From the NCBI RefSeq assembly GCF_030272615.1, contig NC_081415.1:187315233-187379232 (forward strand): a DNA stretch of 64,000 bases, in the 5' to 3' direction. The notes under the pieces were generated by a model. The model was not told where the DNA came from, made no database searches, and worked only from the letters and a program-made list of their open reading frames with translations. Position 1 is the first letter of the stretch. Each line of letters opens with the position of its first letter. The position numbers and the translations under genes were made by a program. Of this stretch, positions 47,066 through 58,009 are shown piece after piece. This DNA comes from Cryptomeria japonica (Eukaryota; Streptophyta; Pinopsida; Cupressales; Cupressaceae).

Positions 47066-48279
47066 AATTTGTGCAATTTTTTCCAATCTGTGAAGTCATT
47101 TTTGTTGTGACCAAATCTGACTGTTTGACTGTTTTTCGTGACAAGAGGACACAATGTTGATGAGGACTCAATGTTTGCAAGTGTTTAGACTCAAAATGAC
47201 TCCAATAAAAAGTGTGTTGTTTGATGTAAAAAAAAATGTTTTGCATACACTTGAAGACACAAAAGACACAATGTTTTGCTGTTTGGTCTTGAATGTTTTG
47301 AATGTTTAAAATAAGTCAAGCACAATTCTTATGGTTGGCCAAGACAATATTTGTTGATCCCACATGGGGTTTTACCCCCGAGGCTACGCTATTCAGAGCA
47401 GATACTTAGATGCTTGACCTCACTAGCTCCACCCTCGACACTCACTTCTCGGGTCAGCCAAGCATCAGTCCCCACGAAAACTCCCAGTGGTGAACTTTGT
47501 ATCTCTACTAAGAACCATATGTGTGTGGGCCGCTACCAGAGGTCCGACCTCCTACCCCAACAACTAGAAGAATTTGGGCTTCTAAAACAAAAAGGTGCTA
47601 GTAAGGGCATCCGCTCGTGTGGCCATACATGCGGCACTTTCAGCTCTGTAAATACAAAAGACTCCCAGCCGGTAGGGGTTATGCCCTACAACTGATCAAA
47701 TAAATTTGATCAAACGAGTTTATGGGGAGACATAGTGTCGGTATGAACTAATTAGCACACGTTATCCATAGTTTTCACCATGAATACAGTTGTTTATAGT
47801 GGTTCGGAAGAGGTGGGTTTTCCTCGCTATCACTTGGGTCATTCTCTTCTCACTAGTAGTCCTAATGACCACACGGGAAGACAGGCCCTCTAAAGATTAA
47901 ACAAAAAGAGCCTATTGCTCAAGACACAAAAGACAATGATTTAATTTTAGTGCACCAATTGAAGTGTTTGCTAGTCTATGAAAACAAGGTACACAATAAA
48001 AATCCAAAAACCCTTGCCAAGGACCTGCAACAAAGAGTTGTTAGTTGTTTGGATTGTTTCAAATAATCACCCCTTCCTGCAAGCAAACAAGTTAGGTAAA
48101 TTTTAAATCCAAAAGACTTTGTGAAAATAGGGGCCTTCAACCAAACGATTTTGCTTTCAAGACAAGCTGCACCAATTTCGTTAACTAGATCTAAAAATGT
48201 TAACTCCAAATAAACCAGATCTGAAACCCTAAATGCAAAATCCAAAACTGAATCAATAAACCCAAAATTTGAAAGTGGT

Positions 48280-48545
48280 GAACATAGACGTGATTACCCT
48301 CGACACAAACATGACTTTGTGACGCAGATGTGGTTCTGTGAGACACAAACGCGGCTCCAGAATGCAGACGCGACTTCTGGACACAGACGCGGCTAAAAAC
48401 ACCACAGACGCGACTAAGGAATGCAAATGTGATTTCCGGAATCTGCAAAAATAAAATATTGCTGATAACACAGGCGCGATTCTAGATGTGGCAGACGCGC
48501 TAAAAAATCAAAAACGCGATCTGAAAGTACGCAGACGCGAAAATA
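48280..48545 (-). repeat. CACAGACGCG motif array, right block
   Basis: About twelve degenerate copies (ACATAGACGTG, GCAGACGCG, CACAGACGCG), ending about 80 bp from the primer site. Same family and orientation as 46880-47065. Confidence 0.8.
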
Positions 48546-48627
48546 TCAAAATGCTGCCGAAAATGTCAGATCTGCAACTTCAAAACACAAAATCTGCAAC
48601 AAGGATGTTAAATGCAAAGGGACAAGA

Positions 48628-48648
48628 GTCCCACCGGGCGTGCCAAAA
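48628..48648 (-). promoter_or_regulatory. gypsy primer-binding site (candidate)
   Basis: Directly after the 5' LTR, minus reads TTTTGGCACGCCCGGTGGGA. TGG close to the LTR edge followed by a GC-rich stretch fits a tRNA 3' end complement. I cannot name the tRNA with certainty; it is not the initiator tRNA-Met type. Confidence 0.65.
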
Positions 48649-49413
48649 TGTATATGGTGAAAATGGATAACAATAATAACGATATTGAAAGGCTAAATGA
48701 ATTCAACCACAAAACCCTAACCTAACAACAACAAAGATCCACCATAACATATGAAGATTACCTAAGACAATGCAAATCAAATGAAATCACAAAGATTATA
48801 CCATCACATGTCCAATAGGGTTTTGATCTCCATTCTTCCTATCTCCATTGATCTTGCTTGATATATTTGCTCTCAGATTTTATGTGCACAAGAGCTCAAC
48901 AAAGAACGGAATGTGGTTGCAAGTAGGATCGTAATGTAGTCAAGTGCATAAAAGATGATTAGGGTTTGATAATGAAGGAAGCATCTCCTTATATAGAAGA
49001 CACAATAAGAAATGGAGGGATAAGATTGAGAGGTGTAAAAGGAGGTCGGCTATGATTAAAGGGTAGGTAAAAGAAATAATAAAATAATGAAAGGGATAGG
49101 TAGTGTATGAATTAAGAGATGAATGACATGGGTCATGGGTAGAAAAGGTTAATGAATTAATTAAATAAATAAAGATTTATTTAATTAATAGAAGAAGTGG
49201 GATAATTAAATAAATAAGATATTTATTTAATTTTAGAAAAAGGATAATTTAAATAAATAAATGTATTTATTTAAATGAGAAATAAGGCTAGAAGAGGATA
49301 AATGAATTAATTAAATAAATAAAGATTTATTTAATTAATAGAAGAATTAAGCTTACATAATTAAATAAATAAAATATTTATTTAATTAGATTGGACAATT
49401 TTAGGTGTCTACA
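48649..49413 (-). repeat. gypsy 5' LTR (765 bp)
   Basis: Starts TGTAGACACC at 49413 on minus and ends CCATATACA at 48649. About 99% identical to the other LTR. Outside it, GTTGT at 49414-49418 repeats 33190-33194. Confidence 0.95.
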
Positions 49414-49454
49414 GTTGTCATTGTTGGAAACATCATCTCCTTAGTCTTCCCAAT

Positions 49455-50335
49455 CCTTAGGGAGTAAGCAAACCGGGCAGTGAGTAAACCGACAGACAGT
49501 AAGTATACCGACAAGTAGTAGACTGACAAGCAGTAAGGTGATCGGGTAGCGGTGAGTAGATCGGTAAGGAAGACGTCCACCGGTTAAGAAAAGACTAAAC
49601 CGGTACATAGGAAGAAATTGGCTAGACAAGGTTGTGATTGGTTCACCAGAGAAGTTAGTAATCGACAAAATGGTAACGTTTAGTTACAACCAGTTAAATC
49701 GGAAGTCTTCTCTCAGTCAACCAATAGACATATCAGCATGTTCAACAATATTGACAAAGATTCTTGCATGATTTTAGAAGCACAATTTAAGACTTGACAA
49801 CGGAATTTTGAAAGGTATGTTTTGGAGGGAAAAGTTGACGAAAGACTTAAGGGTCTATAAATACATATATCTCATTCTTGAGATGGTTGTTGTCAAAGTG
49901 AATAAATTTAATGTGAAAAAGGACAGAGGGGGAGTTTTAGAGCGTGCAGAGTCGAGTGACAGAAGACCGGTAAGTAGGGTTTCACAGAGCAATGACTCGG
50001 GTGACAGAGGACCAGCAGTGCAGGATTCAAGTACCAACAAACTAGTAGAAGGAAAAGTTGTGAAGGATAGGCACAACCGATGTAGACCAAGACTAATACC
50101 TAATTGTGATATGATCAGGCTAATGTGTAGCTTCTTGTATCTGATCATTCATCTATTGTTTTGAAATAACTGCAACATAAATCCCTTAACTGGGTGGACT
50201 TTAATAGGTCCCATTGTATAAATCCCTTAATCGGGTAACATCTTTATTGATGTTCTAAGTCCTTTAACTAGGCTACCTTTAACAGGGTAAAGGTACTAAC
50301 CGACCTTGATCAAAATCCCTTAACCGGGTGGCACC
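49455..50335 (+). repeat. short tandem motifs and TATA box in the Copia-type LTR
   Basis: 49470-49580 has repeated AGTAARNNNACCG-type motifs. A TATA box (TATAAATA) lies at 49855-49862, a likely core promoter. 50175-50335 has four copies of AAATCCCTTAAC(Y)GGGT, with one diverged, near 50178, 50218, 50258 and 50314. Confidence 0.65.
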
Positions 50336-50639
50336 TAACCAATGTCTTTGTAATCTCCTAATAGTGATGGCTATTCACCGGGCATACTCCAGAAGAGTAC
50401 AAATTTTGTGAGTTTCTACTCACACCATGGTTTTCTCCCTATTGGGTTTCCACGAGATAAATCTGTGTCTTTGTGTATCTTTTCATGTATGCTTAATTTT
50501 TTGCAGTAAATATGTACATTGGTGAATGGTTAATTAGTTCATACTTAAAGTAAAAGTATCAATTAGTAAAAACCAATAATTTACTGATTCACCCCTCCCC
50601 TCTCAGTACTAGTTGGGACTAACATCATCTTAGACCCAC

Positions 50640-52690
50640 ACGTGCATCCTTAAATAGAGTATCACTAGGTTATTTTAGAGTTCCTCTATGAAAAATTCAG
50701 TGTCATCTAAGGGGTACCTAATAGGTGGTCACTAGCCTTTCAGTTTGGTTCACTTTTTCCGTTCTCAAGTTTTTTGAACTTGATGTGAACTAATCTCGCA
50801 TTTCTTCCTTTCCCCTCCTTTTGACCTATCGATGTGAGGCTTATCTATGATCTTTATGACCGAGACAACTATTGTGGTTCTTATAAGGATAACTTCTAGA
50901 AAGAGCATCCATTTGAATCATTATATTATGACTTAGCTAGAGCTGATGTTCATAGATACACCAAACCCAAATGTTCTTTTTGCTTCACAACCCCTTAAAG
51001 GCATCATGATTAGCAGCTCTTCTACATATAATTCATAAACCAACAATTTTATGAATAGTCCTCCATAGTCTCCACTTATTATTGATGAATTTTATCTTGA
51101 GATTTCATTCGACCAATTTCATTCTCTAGGGAAAAACTTGGAGGATTTTGAAGGTTTCCTTGAATTAGAAAACATCCTTCCTTAGGTCAATTCTATTATT
51201 CATAATTTGAGAGATATGTTAATCTCAAATAAGAAGGGCCTAGAAGTGTTAAGGGATATCTATATGATAATTCAAAATCTTGTACCACTTGTTGATACCA
51301 TTGTTCAAGATGATCAATCCAGCACCACTTGCCCACAGATTGGTGTCAATATCCCTCAACCAATGATCCATTCAGTGAACACTAGACGTACTATTGATCT
51401 ATTTTTTGGTGGATACACAATACCTAAAATTAATGTTTGAAGTTTGACCTTTGGGTATACTAGAGTATGAATGACTTCTACTACTTTTAGACCTACCATC
51501 AATGGTAGTGGCGGCAATGCTCATAGTTTTGACGATGGTGGTGGAGTTGGTATTACTCCCTCTCCACCTCCACCTTTGACTCTGCCTTTGCCTCCTCCAC
51601 CAAGTAATCCTATACTTAACACCTTATTTTAAAATTTGAGATAGTTACAACAACAACTCACCAAGTTGGCATCTTCTTCTAATCAATCATTTATTCTAGC
51701 TTACTATCATCATAGTTCTCTTGACATATCTTAAATATGATCACTCCACAAGGAGTTGAATCTTTGAATTTTGATCAGTACAATTGAGAAGGAGATAAGT
51801 ACTTTCATGAGAGTTTGTAGTGATTAATATAACCTCAACTTTGAGTTACTAAAGCTATTCTCACGATCCCTTAAAGAAACTATGTTAGAATGGTATAGTT
51901 CACTACCTAACTATTTTACCCACTCATTCGATCAGCTTATTGATACATTTCATATTAGGTTTTAAGAAAACATTGGAAGCTAGGTCACCATAGAAAACTT
52001 GGTCCATTGTTAAAAAAAGCCCAATCAGAAGATTATGGTGTTTATTTCTTGATATCAATCAATATCTATCAAGATTCCTTTTTCCCTACTAGACAATGAT
52101 TATCAACACAAAATGACTTAGTTTGGGGAATCTTCCTCAATCTCTCATGGTAACACCTCTAGAGAAGGATTTAAAATGTATAAAGTTGTAGTGAATATAT
52201 TTCCTGTCACTTAAGCCACTAAGGGACCTATGTAGGCACTACCACATAATCAAGTTCTTACGAAGTTATCTAAATCTTATGTGAGTGTTATGCATAAACT
52301 CTTGAAGGATAATCTCATAACTCTTCCTAAGATCAGACCACCATTCAACAATTGAACATATCCTAGATGGTATGATGGTTCAAAATTTTGTTATTATCAT
52401 CATGTGCCTAGGAATGACATCAAATGTTGTATCTAACTTAGACACTTGGTCCAAGACCATATAGATAGTGGCACCATCTAGGTCAATAAGAATAAACATA
52501 ATGCTTATCATTCTATTGATAAGATGAATAGTGAATTGCATATCTATAGTGATCCTTTTCCACCCCATTTGTCAAATTTCATTTCTACATCATTGAACTC
52601 TAATTTAAGTGGTGGCCTATTTGTAAACATGGTCAATATTACTCCTATCTCACCCCTATTTACAGGGTGCAAAATAAAGATATATCTATT
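50640..52690 (+). pseudogene. decayed Ty3/gypsy gag
   Basis: Fragments show gag logic on plus despite many stops: LFSRSLKETMLEWYSSLPNY and then FTHSFDQLIDTFHIRF near 51850-51965, and WYDGSKFCYYHHVPRNDIKC near 52370-52430. Upstream pieces from 50840 (LYDRDNYCGSYKDNF) look like the N-terminal part, and a Pro-rich stretch lies near 51560. No frame stays open for more than about 75 codons. Confidence 0.6.
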
Positions 52691-52997
52691 ACACTTTTGA
52701 ACATTCCTTATAGCAGGGAACCTACCCTATTATACATTCTTTTTAAGATCAACAATTACATTGTCACAGATGTGATAGTAGATCTTTAATGCCCATTTCA
52801 TTTTATTATAGAGGAAGCCTTATTCATTAATGGCTAGCATAGGGAAAGATACGAGGAGTATCATTCCTTTGACTGCATGAATGACAGGCTCTTTGTTCCA
52901 CTTCTCATTAATAAGACTTTGATGGTCCCTATGAGACCCAAAGTGGTCTCAACTACTTTTTTGGTTATTCCTAAATAAGACCTATTATAGGTTAATC
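52691..52997 (+). pseudogene. decayed gypsy protease region, left part
   Basis: Continues the gag reading with short open blocks (RYEEYHSFDCMNDRLFVPL, TLMVPMRPKVVSTTFLVIPK). It is cut by the LTR insertion at 52998 and resumes at 54404. Confidence 0.4.
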
Positions 52998-54398
52998 TAG
53001 GTATTCACTAGTTAATATGTTTTATAAACTAGTTGACTTAAAGGGGTCGGGTGAATTAATATTCACCAAAAATAAAAGCACTCTAATAATCTAAAAATTA
53101 ACTTGTTCTTAATTAACCTTAGCATGTAAAGATGTATGCAATTTAATTGAATGCACAACATGAACAACCATAAGTGAGATACCAAATTTTTATACATGGA
53201 AAACCCAAATGGGAAAAACCACAGAGAGGGTTAACTCTCAAGATAATATAACCAATTATATAGGATTACAAAAGAGACTCACAGCTCGAGGGCTCACTGT
53301 AGGAAAGGATCACTATCAAAAAATAAAGAAATGAACTGAGAAAATTGCATCTACATATGCATGGGACCAATTTTTGTTGATCTCACACAACACATCAATT
53401 GATTTTAGTATATCTGGTTAAGAAAATCTACAATAACTTCACTATCTACTTGCTCCAAAATATTGTTGCACTAGATCTACATCTGCTTCCTTGCTTTATC
53501 GCTTAGCACCTTTTCTACCATCTCATTTCTCACACAATCTTATGGTATCTCATATCTTCTTTTACACAAGCATAATGTGATAATATGTGTGTGTGTATGT
53601 GTCAATAAGAATATGCATCAAGTCGACCTTAATAAAATTTTCCAAAAGGATTCTTCAATGGTCAGATCACACGCTACAATCACTGGAGTAAAATCTTCCA
53701 AGGTTGGCTTGACCTAGAAGGAGCATATCCTTGAATTACCATAATAACATGCTACTTGAGTACAAAAACTATGATCCAACTCAGCAATATGAGGTAAAAT
53801 ACATGAACAAAGAACCATTAAAATATTATCACCAGAAATCAAGAAACCAGAGCACAAAGAGCTTCTCAACACTTCACAATCGAATACATTCTTGGAACAC
53901 AATCATTTGGAGTAGGACTTCTGGAGTGCACCAATACCATGAATACAGTAATCTCAAATGATGACAATAAGCATACCAGACTTGCACTATCATATATGTA
54001 TCAAAATACAAATGTGAAGGACCACACTTTTGAAATTATTTAACTACATACTACCAAATAGCATGAACGACTAGATCACAAAACCAACACCAAAACTCTC
54101 CTATTAAGATAAACAAATCCTCATACTAGCAATACATACTTCCAGAGCAATAAACATTTGTAATACACAAGCAACAACTAGTATTTATAATCTGAATCAT
54201 ACATACCTATCTTCCACTATTATGGATTACATCATATATACCTATATTCCACTATTCTACATCACATCATACATACCTATCTTCCACTGTTTTGTATCAC
54301 ACCATACATACCTATCTTCCATTGTTATGCATCACATCCAGACTAATCTAGATCACTAGGTTTGACATCAATGATAACCAAAACATATATGTCTAACA
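52998..54398 (-). mobile_element. solo Copia-type LTR (1.4 kb), TAATC target duplication
   Basis: Flanked by TAATC at 52993-52997 and 54399-54403. On minus it begins TGTTAGACATATATG, a SIRE-like LTR start, and ends GTGAATACCTA, where CA has become TA. There are no internal genes, so it is a product of LTR-LTR recombination. Joining its flanks restores a gypsy protease-like reading. Confidence 0.75.
54202..54342. repeat. four tandem units of about 35 bp inside the solo LTR
   Basis: CATACCTATCTTCCACTRTT-type units start at about 54202, 54237, 54272 and 54307. The spacing is 35 bp throughout. Confidence 0.85.
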
Positions 54399-54403
54399 TA
54401 ATC

Positions 54404-57037
54404 ACCATAGAAAAAGTACCTTTAGATATGCATAAATGCTTGAAGTTTCCTCGCAAGGGTATTGTGCATATTGTCTAGTACAATGGATTTCAATAGTTGA
54501 TTTTCCATGGGGTTTTTACATTAAACCATTTTTGGCCTGCTCCGTTTGGGCCTATGCCTCCCCATGGAGACCTATTGTATAAATAATATTATAAGCAAGT
54601 GTGAGATGGGGGATTTGGATTCTTCATTGGCCCAACTTGTAGTCTCTTTACCTCACCCTGTATCGATTTTGACTTTATCTATTCCTATATTGTAGTAGGT
54701 TGTTCATATGCCCCTTCATCATCAAGGGTTAATTAAACATGTTCCTTGGGGTAGACCTCCTTGCTAGCCTAGGACCAAACAACCTCTAGTGGTGCATTTC
54801 GTTCATGCATCTGTACCTAATATAGACAAAGGAAAGGCATTTACATTGCCATGGTCCACATCTCACCCTCCCTTTAAGATTTGCATCCTTCCAGATATCC
54901 AAGTTATCCTACCTGATATGGTACTTGGGTAGGCCTTCTCCTCATGTTCACTCATCTCCTTAGCTGCCATATCATAGCTTTCAAGGGTACCTAATTTTCA
55001 TCAAATTTCTCCTAAAGAAAAATGAGGAAGGGCACCTATGGCTATGAATGTGAGACTTATATCAGTTGCATCTCCTGCTTCATTAGTTGGGCCTTCTCCT
55101 TTCCTGGTTCAAACTCAAGAGGCCTCTCCCATGGAGCATGATGGTGCTAATCCTCCCTAGGATTCCATTTGTGAACCATATCTACACTATAATCAGTGAG
55201 AACATGAGCATAAGAATCATTAGTGAATGATGGCTAGTGAGCATGAGCTTGCTTTGAGAGCCACGAGTGAATTGGTGTTGTTCATCCCAACCTCTGTTAT
55301 TTCCACGCCCACTCCTCTTGTTGATCCTACTGCCCCTACTCCTGCTTCGTCCTTTGTGTTGTTTCCAGTTGCTTTGGGAAATTTTGATGAGCCTCTCCCT
55401 AAAAGGGTATAGGTTTTCATCACTACCTCCTTGGAGCCTCCCCTCATCACCTTTTTACCTATTTTTCCTTTGTTTTCCTAGCTTATGGATACGTTGCATA
55501 CATGTGTAGTTTCCAACGTGGCCCTATCCACTCTACTGGCTTTGCAGCTACCTCTACATCATATTTTTCTTGGGGTAATCAAGCCTACTATGGTTGATTA
55601 GATTCCTTCATCTCGATAGAAACCAAAGTGAAAATTTGAGCAAGGGCTCGTGCCTAAGTTCATCATCGGAAGTTAGTGTTAGTGACTTCAATCTCTATTT
55701 CTTTGCCTATCTCTATTTGAGTTTCATTGTTTAATTATATTTATTTTGTTGAGGAGGTTCCTTCTTCTCTAGAGTTTGTATTTTCCCCTCTTTCAGAGGA
55801 TGGCAATGTGGCTCCTATTCTCTCATCTCAGGCCAAGTTACCCACCTCTTCTATTAAGGAGCATGTCTTTGACTCTTTAGAAGATATCCTAATGTTGTCT
55901 ACGATCTTTATATGATCATTGATTCTCTCCTGTTAAGAGCTCTAGGACAAGAATGTGGAAGTTACCTCGTTTTGAGCTCTTGTTGCTAGTACTACACCCA
56001 ACACTACCCTCTCAGTTGTCCCTCTTCAGTCTCGACCTCCCTCCCCATATTATCAAGATTGGGAGGATCGGGATTTGTTGGTGGATGGATTGTAGGATAT
56101 TTTTCTCTTTTCTTTATCTTCTAGATCAGAGTGTGCCTATCTATTTTCGCCTCATACTTTCTTTATATGTGTTTGTTCCCTCTTGGATGATCCAAGTTAC
56201 TTTATTGGTACTTAGGAATTTGAGGTAATCTATCTTTATATGTTACGTGCTTTCTTGAAGGACCCAAGTTACTCTGTAGAGCTTGGAAATAGGGGATTTT
56301 CTATCATCATATTCTTCTATTTGTTAAATGCTTTTCTTCTATTTGTCTTATCTTGGTTTCTAATATCAAGGATGATGCAAAGTGTTGGGAGCAATTAGGC
56401 TCTCTTCCATGTTGAGCCTATTTTTCTTCTCTTTAGTTTCATGTGCCTTCTTCATATGATCCATAAAGTTTAGTACCAAGATGAAAAACTCATATGTAGC
56501 TATATACTTTCTCATTTCATTGCTATAGGTTCTGATGCCAAATTAGTAGATCTCCCTATGTGTGTGTTTTTTTTTGATGTTGTAGGTGCTATGTGTCATC
56601 TATTGCAAGATGGAATTCCATGAAAAAATTTAGTTATGATGTGACACAACATCTCTCCTCCTTAAAATGACATGGGTTTCACACATAACATTCTAAGGGG
56701 GGGCTTCATATCTATTTTTCATATATTTGTTTGTCTTTGTATTTCATGCTTCATGCATCTCTACATTCACATCATGATTATCTTAGTTTATCTATCTAAT
56801 AGTCTTTTTATCTTATCACCTTGGTGGGGGCCAAACCATTGGAATCTTTTTTCTTTATTGGGGGCCAAACTATTGGATCATTATCACCTTTTTTGGGTGC
56901 CAATCCACTCTATCTAAGGTTGCCCTATCATATGGCTATCTATCATAACACAACTTGCTACCCATAAAAATGAAATATTTTTTATCTTATGATCTAGGGT
57001 CACCCTATCATATGGTTATCTAGCATAATACAACTTT
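54404..57037 (+). pseudogene. decayed gypsy protease/pol remnants
   Basis: The first block, KVPLDMHKCLKFPRKGIVHI at about 54413-54472, matches the region after the protease active site in gypsy elements (compare AVPSTYHQCIKFPHNGVEVT in the element at 33195-49413). Downstream there are only short open pieces with no RT or integrase box I can name. 56815-57037 has duplicated modules (GGGGGCCAAACYATTGGA; CCCTATCATATGG(C/T)TATCTA). Confidence 0.45.
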
Positions 57038-57537
57038 NNNNNNNNNNNNNNNNNNNNNNNNNNNNNNNNNNNNNNNNNNNNNNNNNNNNNNNNNNNNNNN
57101 NNNNNNNNNNNNNNNNNNNNNNNNNNNNNNNNNNNNNNNNNNNNNNNNNNNNNNNNNNNNNNNNNNNNNNNNNNNNNNNNNNNNNNNNNNNNNNNNNNNN
57201 NNNNNNNNNNNNNNNNNNNNNNNNNNNNNNNNNNNNNNNNNNNNNNNNNNNNNNNNNNNNNNNNNNNNNNNNNNNNNNNNNNNNNNNNNNNNNNNNNNNN
57301 NNNNNNNNNNNNNNNNNNNNNNNNNNNNNNNNNNNNNNNNNNNNNNNNNNNNNNNNNNNNNNNNNNNNNNNNNNNNNNNNNNNNNNNNNNNNNNNNNNNN
57401 NNNNNNNNNNNNNNNNNNNNNNNNNNNNNNNNNNNNNNNNNNNNNNNNNNNNNNNNNNNNNNNNNNNNNNNNNNNNNNNNNNNNNNNNNNNNNNNNNNNN
57501 NNNNNNNNNNNNNNNNNNNNNNNNNNNNNNNNNNNNN
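57038..57537. other. assembly gap (500 N)
   Basis: Exactly 500 N. The round number suggests a scaffolding placeholder, so the true distance is unknown. Confidence 0.99.
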
Positions 57538-57540
57538 TTT

Positions 57541-57945
57541 TTTGTCTAAAGGATAAATTAAATTGTTATGGATTGTTTAACAATTGAAGTGAATGATGTC
57601 TAAGTAGAATAAAATATTATATAAAATAGTAAAGAGATCAATCTAAGAAAAGAAGCACCATCCAAAAACAAGTCAAATGTGAAATAGTAAATAATAAACA
57701 AACTCACTTATCTCATTTGCACTAGCAAGATATGGCAATATTGTGGGTATCTTCATATTAATTATTGACCCTCTATCATGGTGTTCATAGTACTATAGGG
57801 GCTTAAATAACTATGGAAGGAATATATTCATTTGAAAGAGCTTACTCATGTCAAATAACTTTAAATAATGAAAGTGTTGCAATTTAGTTGCTAAGGATAA
57901 TCATATGCTCCTCGATTATACCATTCATCAAGATTTAAATCCCTT
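57541..57945. repeat. dispersed repeat, copy 2 (paired with 205-566 and 1051-1085)
   Basis: Same order of landmarks as the left copy. At 57903 it passes straight into the sequence that copy 1 has at 1051 (ATATGCTCCTCGATTATACC here, AGTATGCTCCTTGATTATAC there). Confidence 0.7.
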
Positions 57946-58009
57946 GAAAGTATGATTGGGCTAGGTTTGACCTTAAGATAATTTAAGCCCTTACTTGCTA
58001 GTTTAGGCA

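Larger units (their letters stand above)
46377..48627 (-). other. gypsy 5' leader
   Basis: Noncoding. It holds a GC-richer block at 47350-47700, with TGACCTCACTAGCTCCACCC and other runs that look structured, and two arrays of CACAGACGCG motifs. Long leaders are common in Tat elements and would include packaging signals, but none can be named here. Confidence 0.55.
33195..49413 (-). mobile_element. complete 16.2-kb Ty3/gypsy (Tat-type) retrotransposon with antisense PMD gene
   Basis: Both ends are near-identical LTRs (33195-33958 and 48649-49413) with TG...CA tips and a perfect 5-bp target duplication GTTGT (33190-33194 and 49414-49418). The coding strand is minus. From the right: LTR, primer site, 2.2-kb leader, gag, protease, RT, RNase H, a second archaeal-type RNase H, integrase, then 1.8 kb of spacer, a plus-strand PMD gene, repeat arrays, polypurine tract, LTR. 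The double RNase H and the extra antisense ORF between pol and the 3' LTR are features known from the Tat/Ogre lineage. The internal genes carry many stops, so this copy is non-autonomous. Confidence 0.92.
33146..50624 (+). mobile_element. Copia-type (SIRE-like) 3' LTR, split by the 16.2-kb gypsy element
   Basis: The LTR runs from TGTTGGCATTCTG (33146) to 33194, is interrupted by the gypsy element and its GTTGT duplication, and resumes at 49419 to end ...GGGACTAACA at 50624; its true length is about 1,255 bp. Evidence: the polypurine tract upstream, TG...CA ends, a TATA box at 49855, and a T/C-rich end (TTCACCCCTCCCCTCTCAGT) typical of SIRE-like LTRs. The matching 5' LTR is not in the window, so the element is truncated or was cut by other insertions. 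Confidence 0.65.

Noticed and set aside
55220-55509. Short ORFs rich in Pro/Leu as a gene
   Set aside because: Overlapping frames on both strands with no conserved motif; best seen as debris of the decayed gypsy copy.
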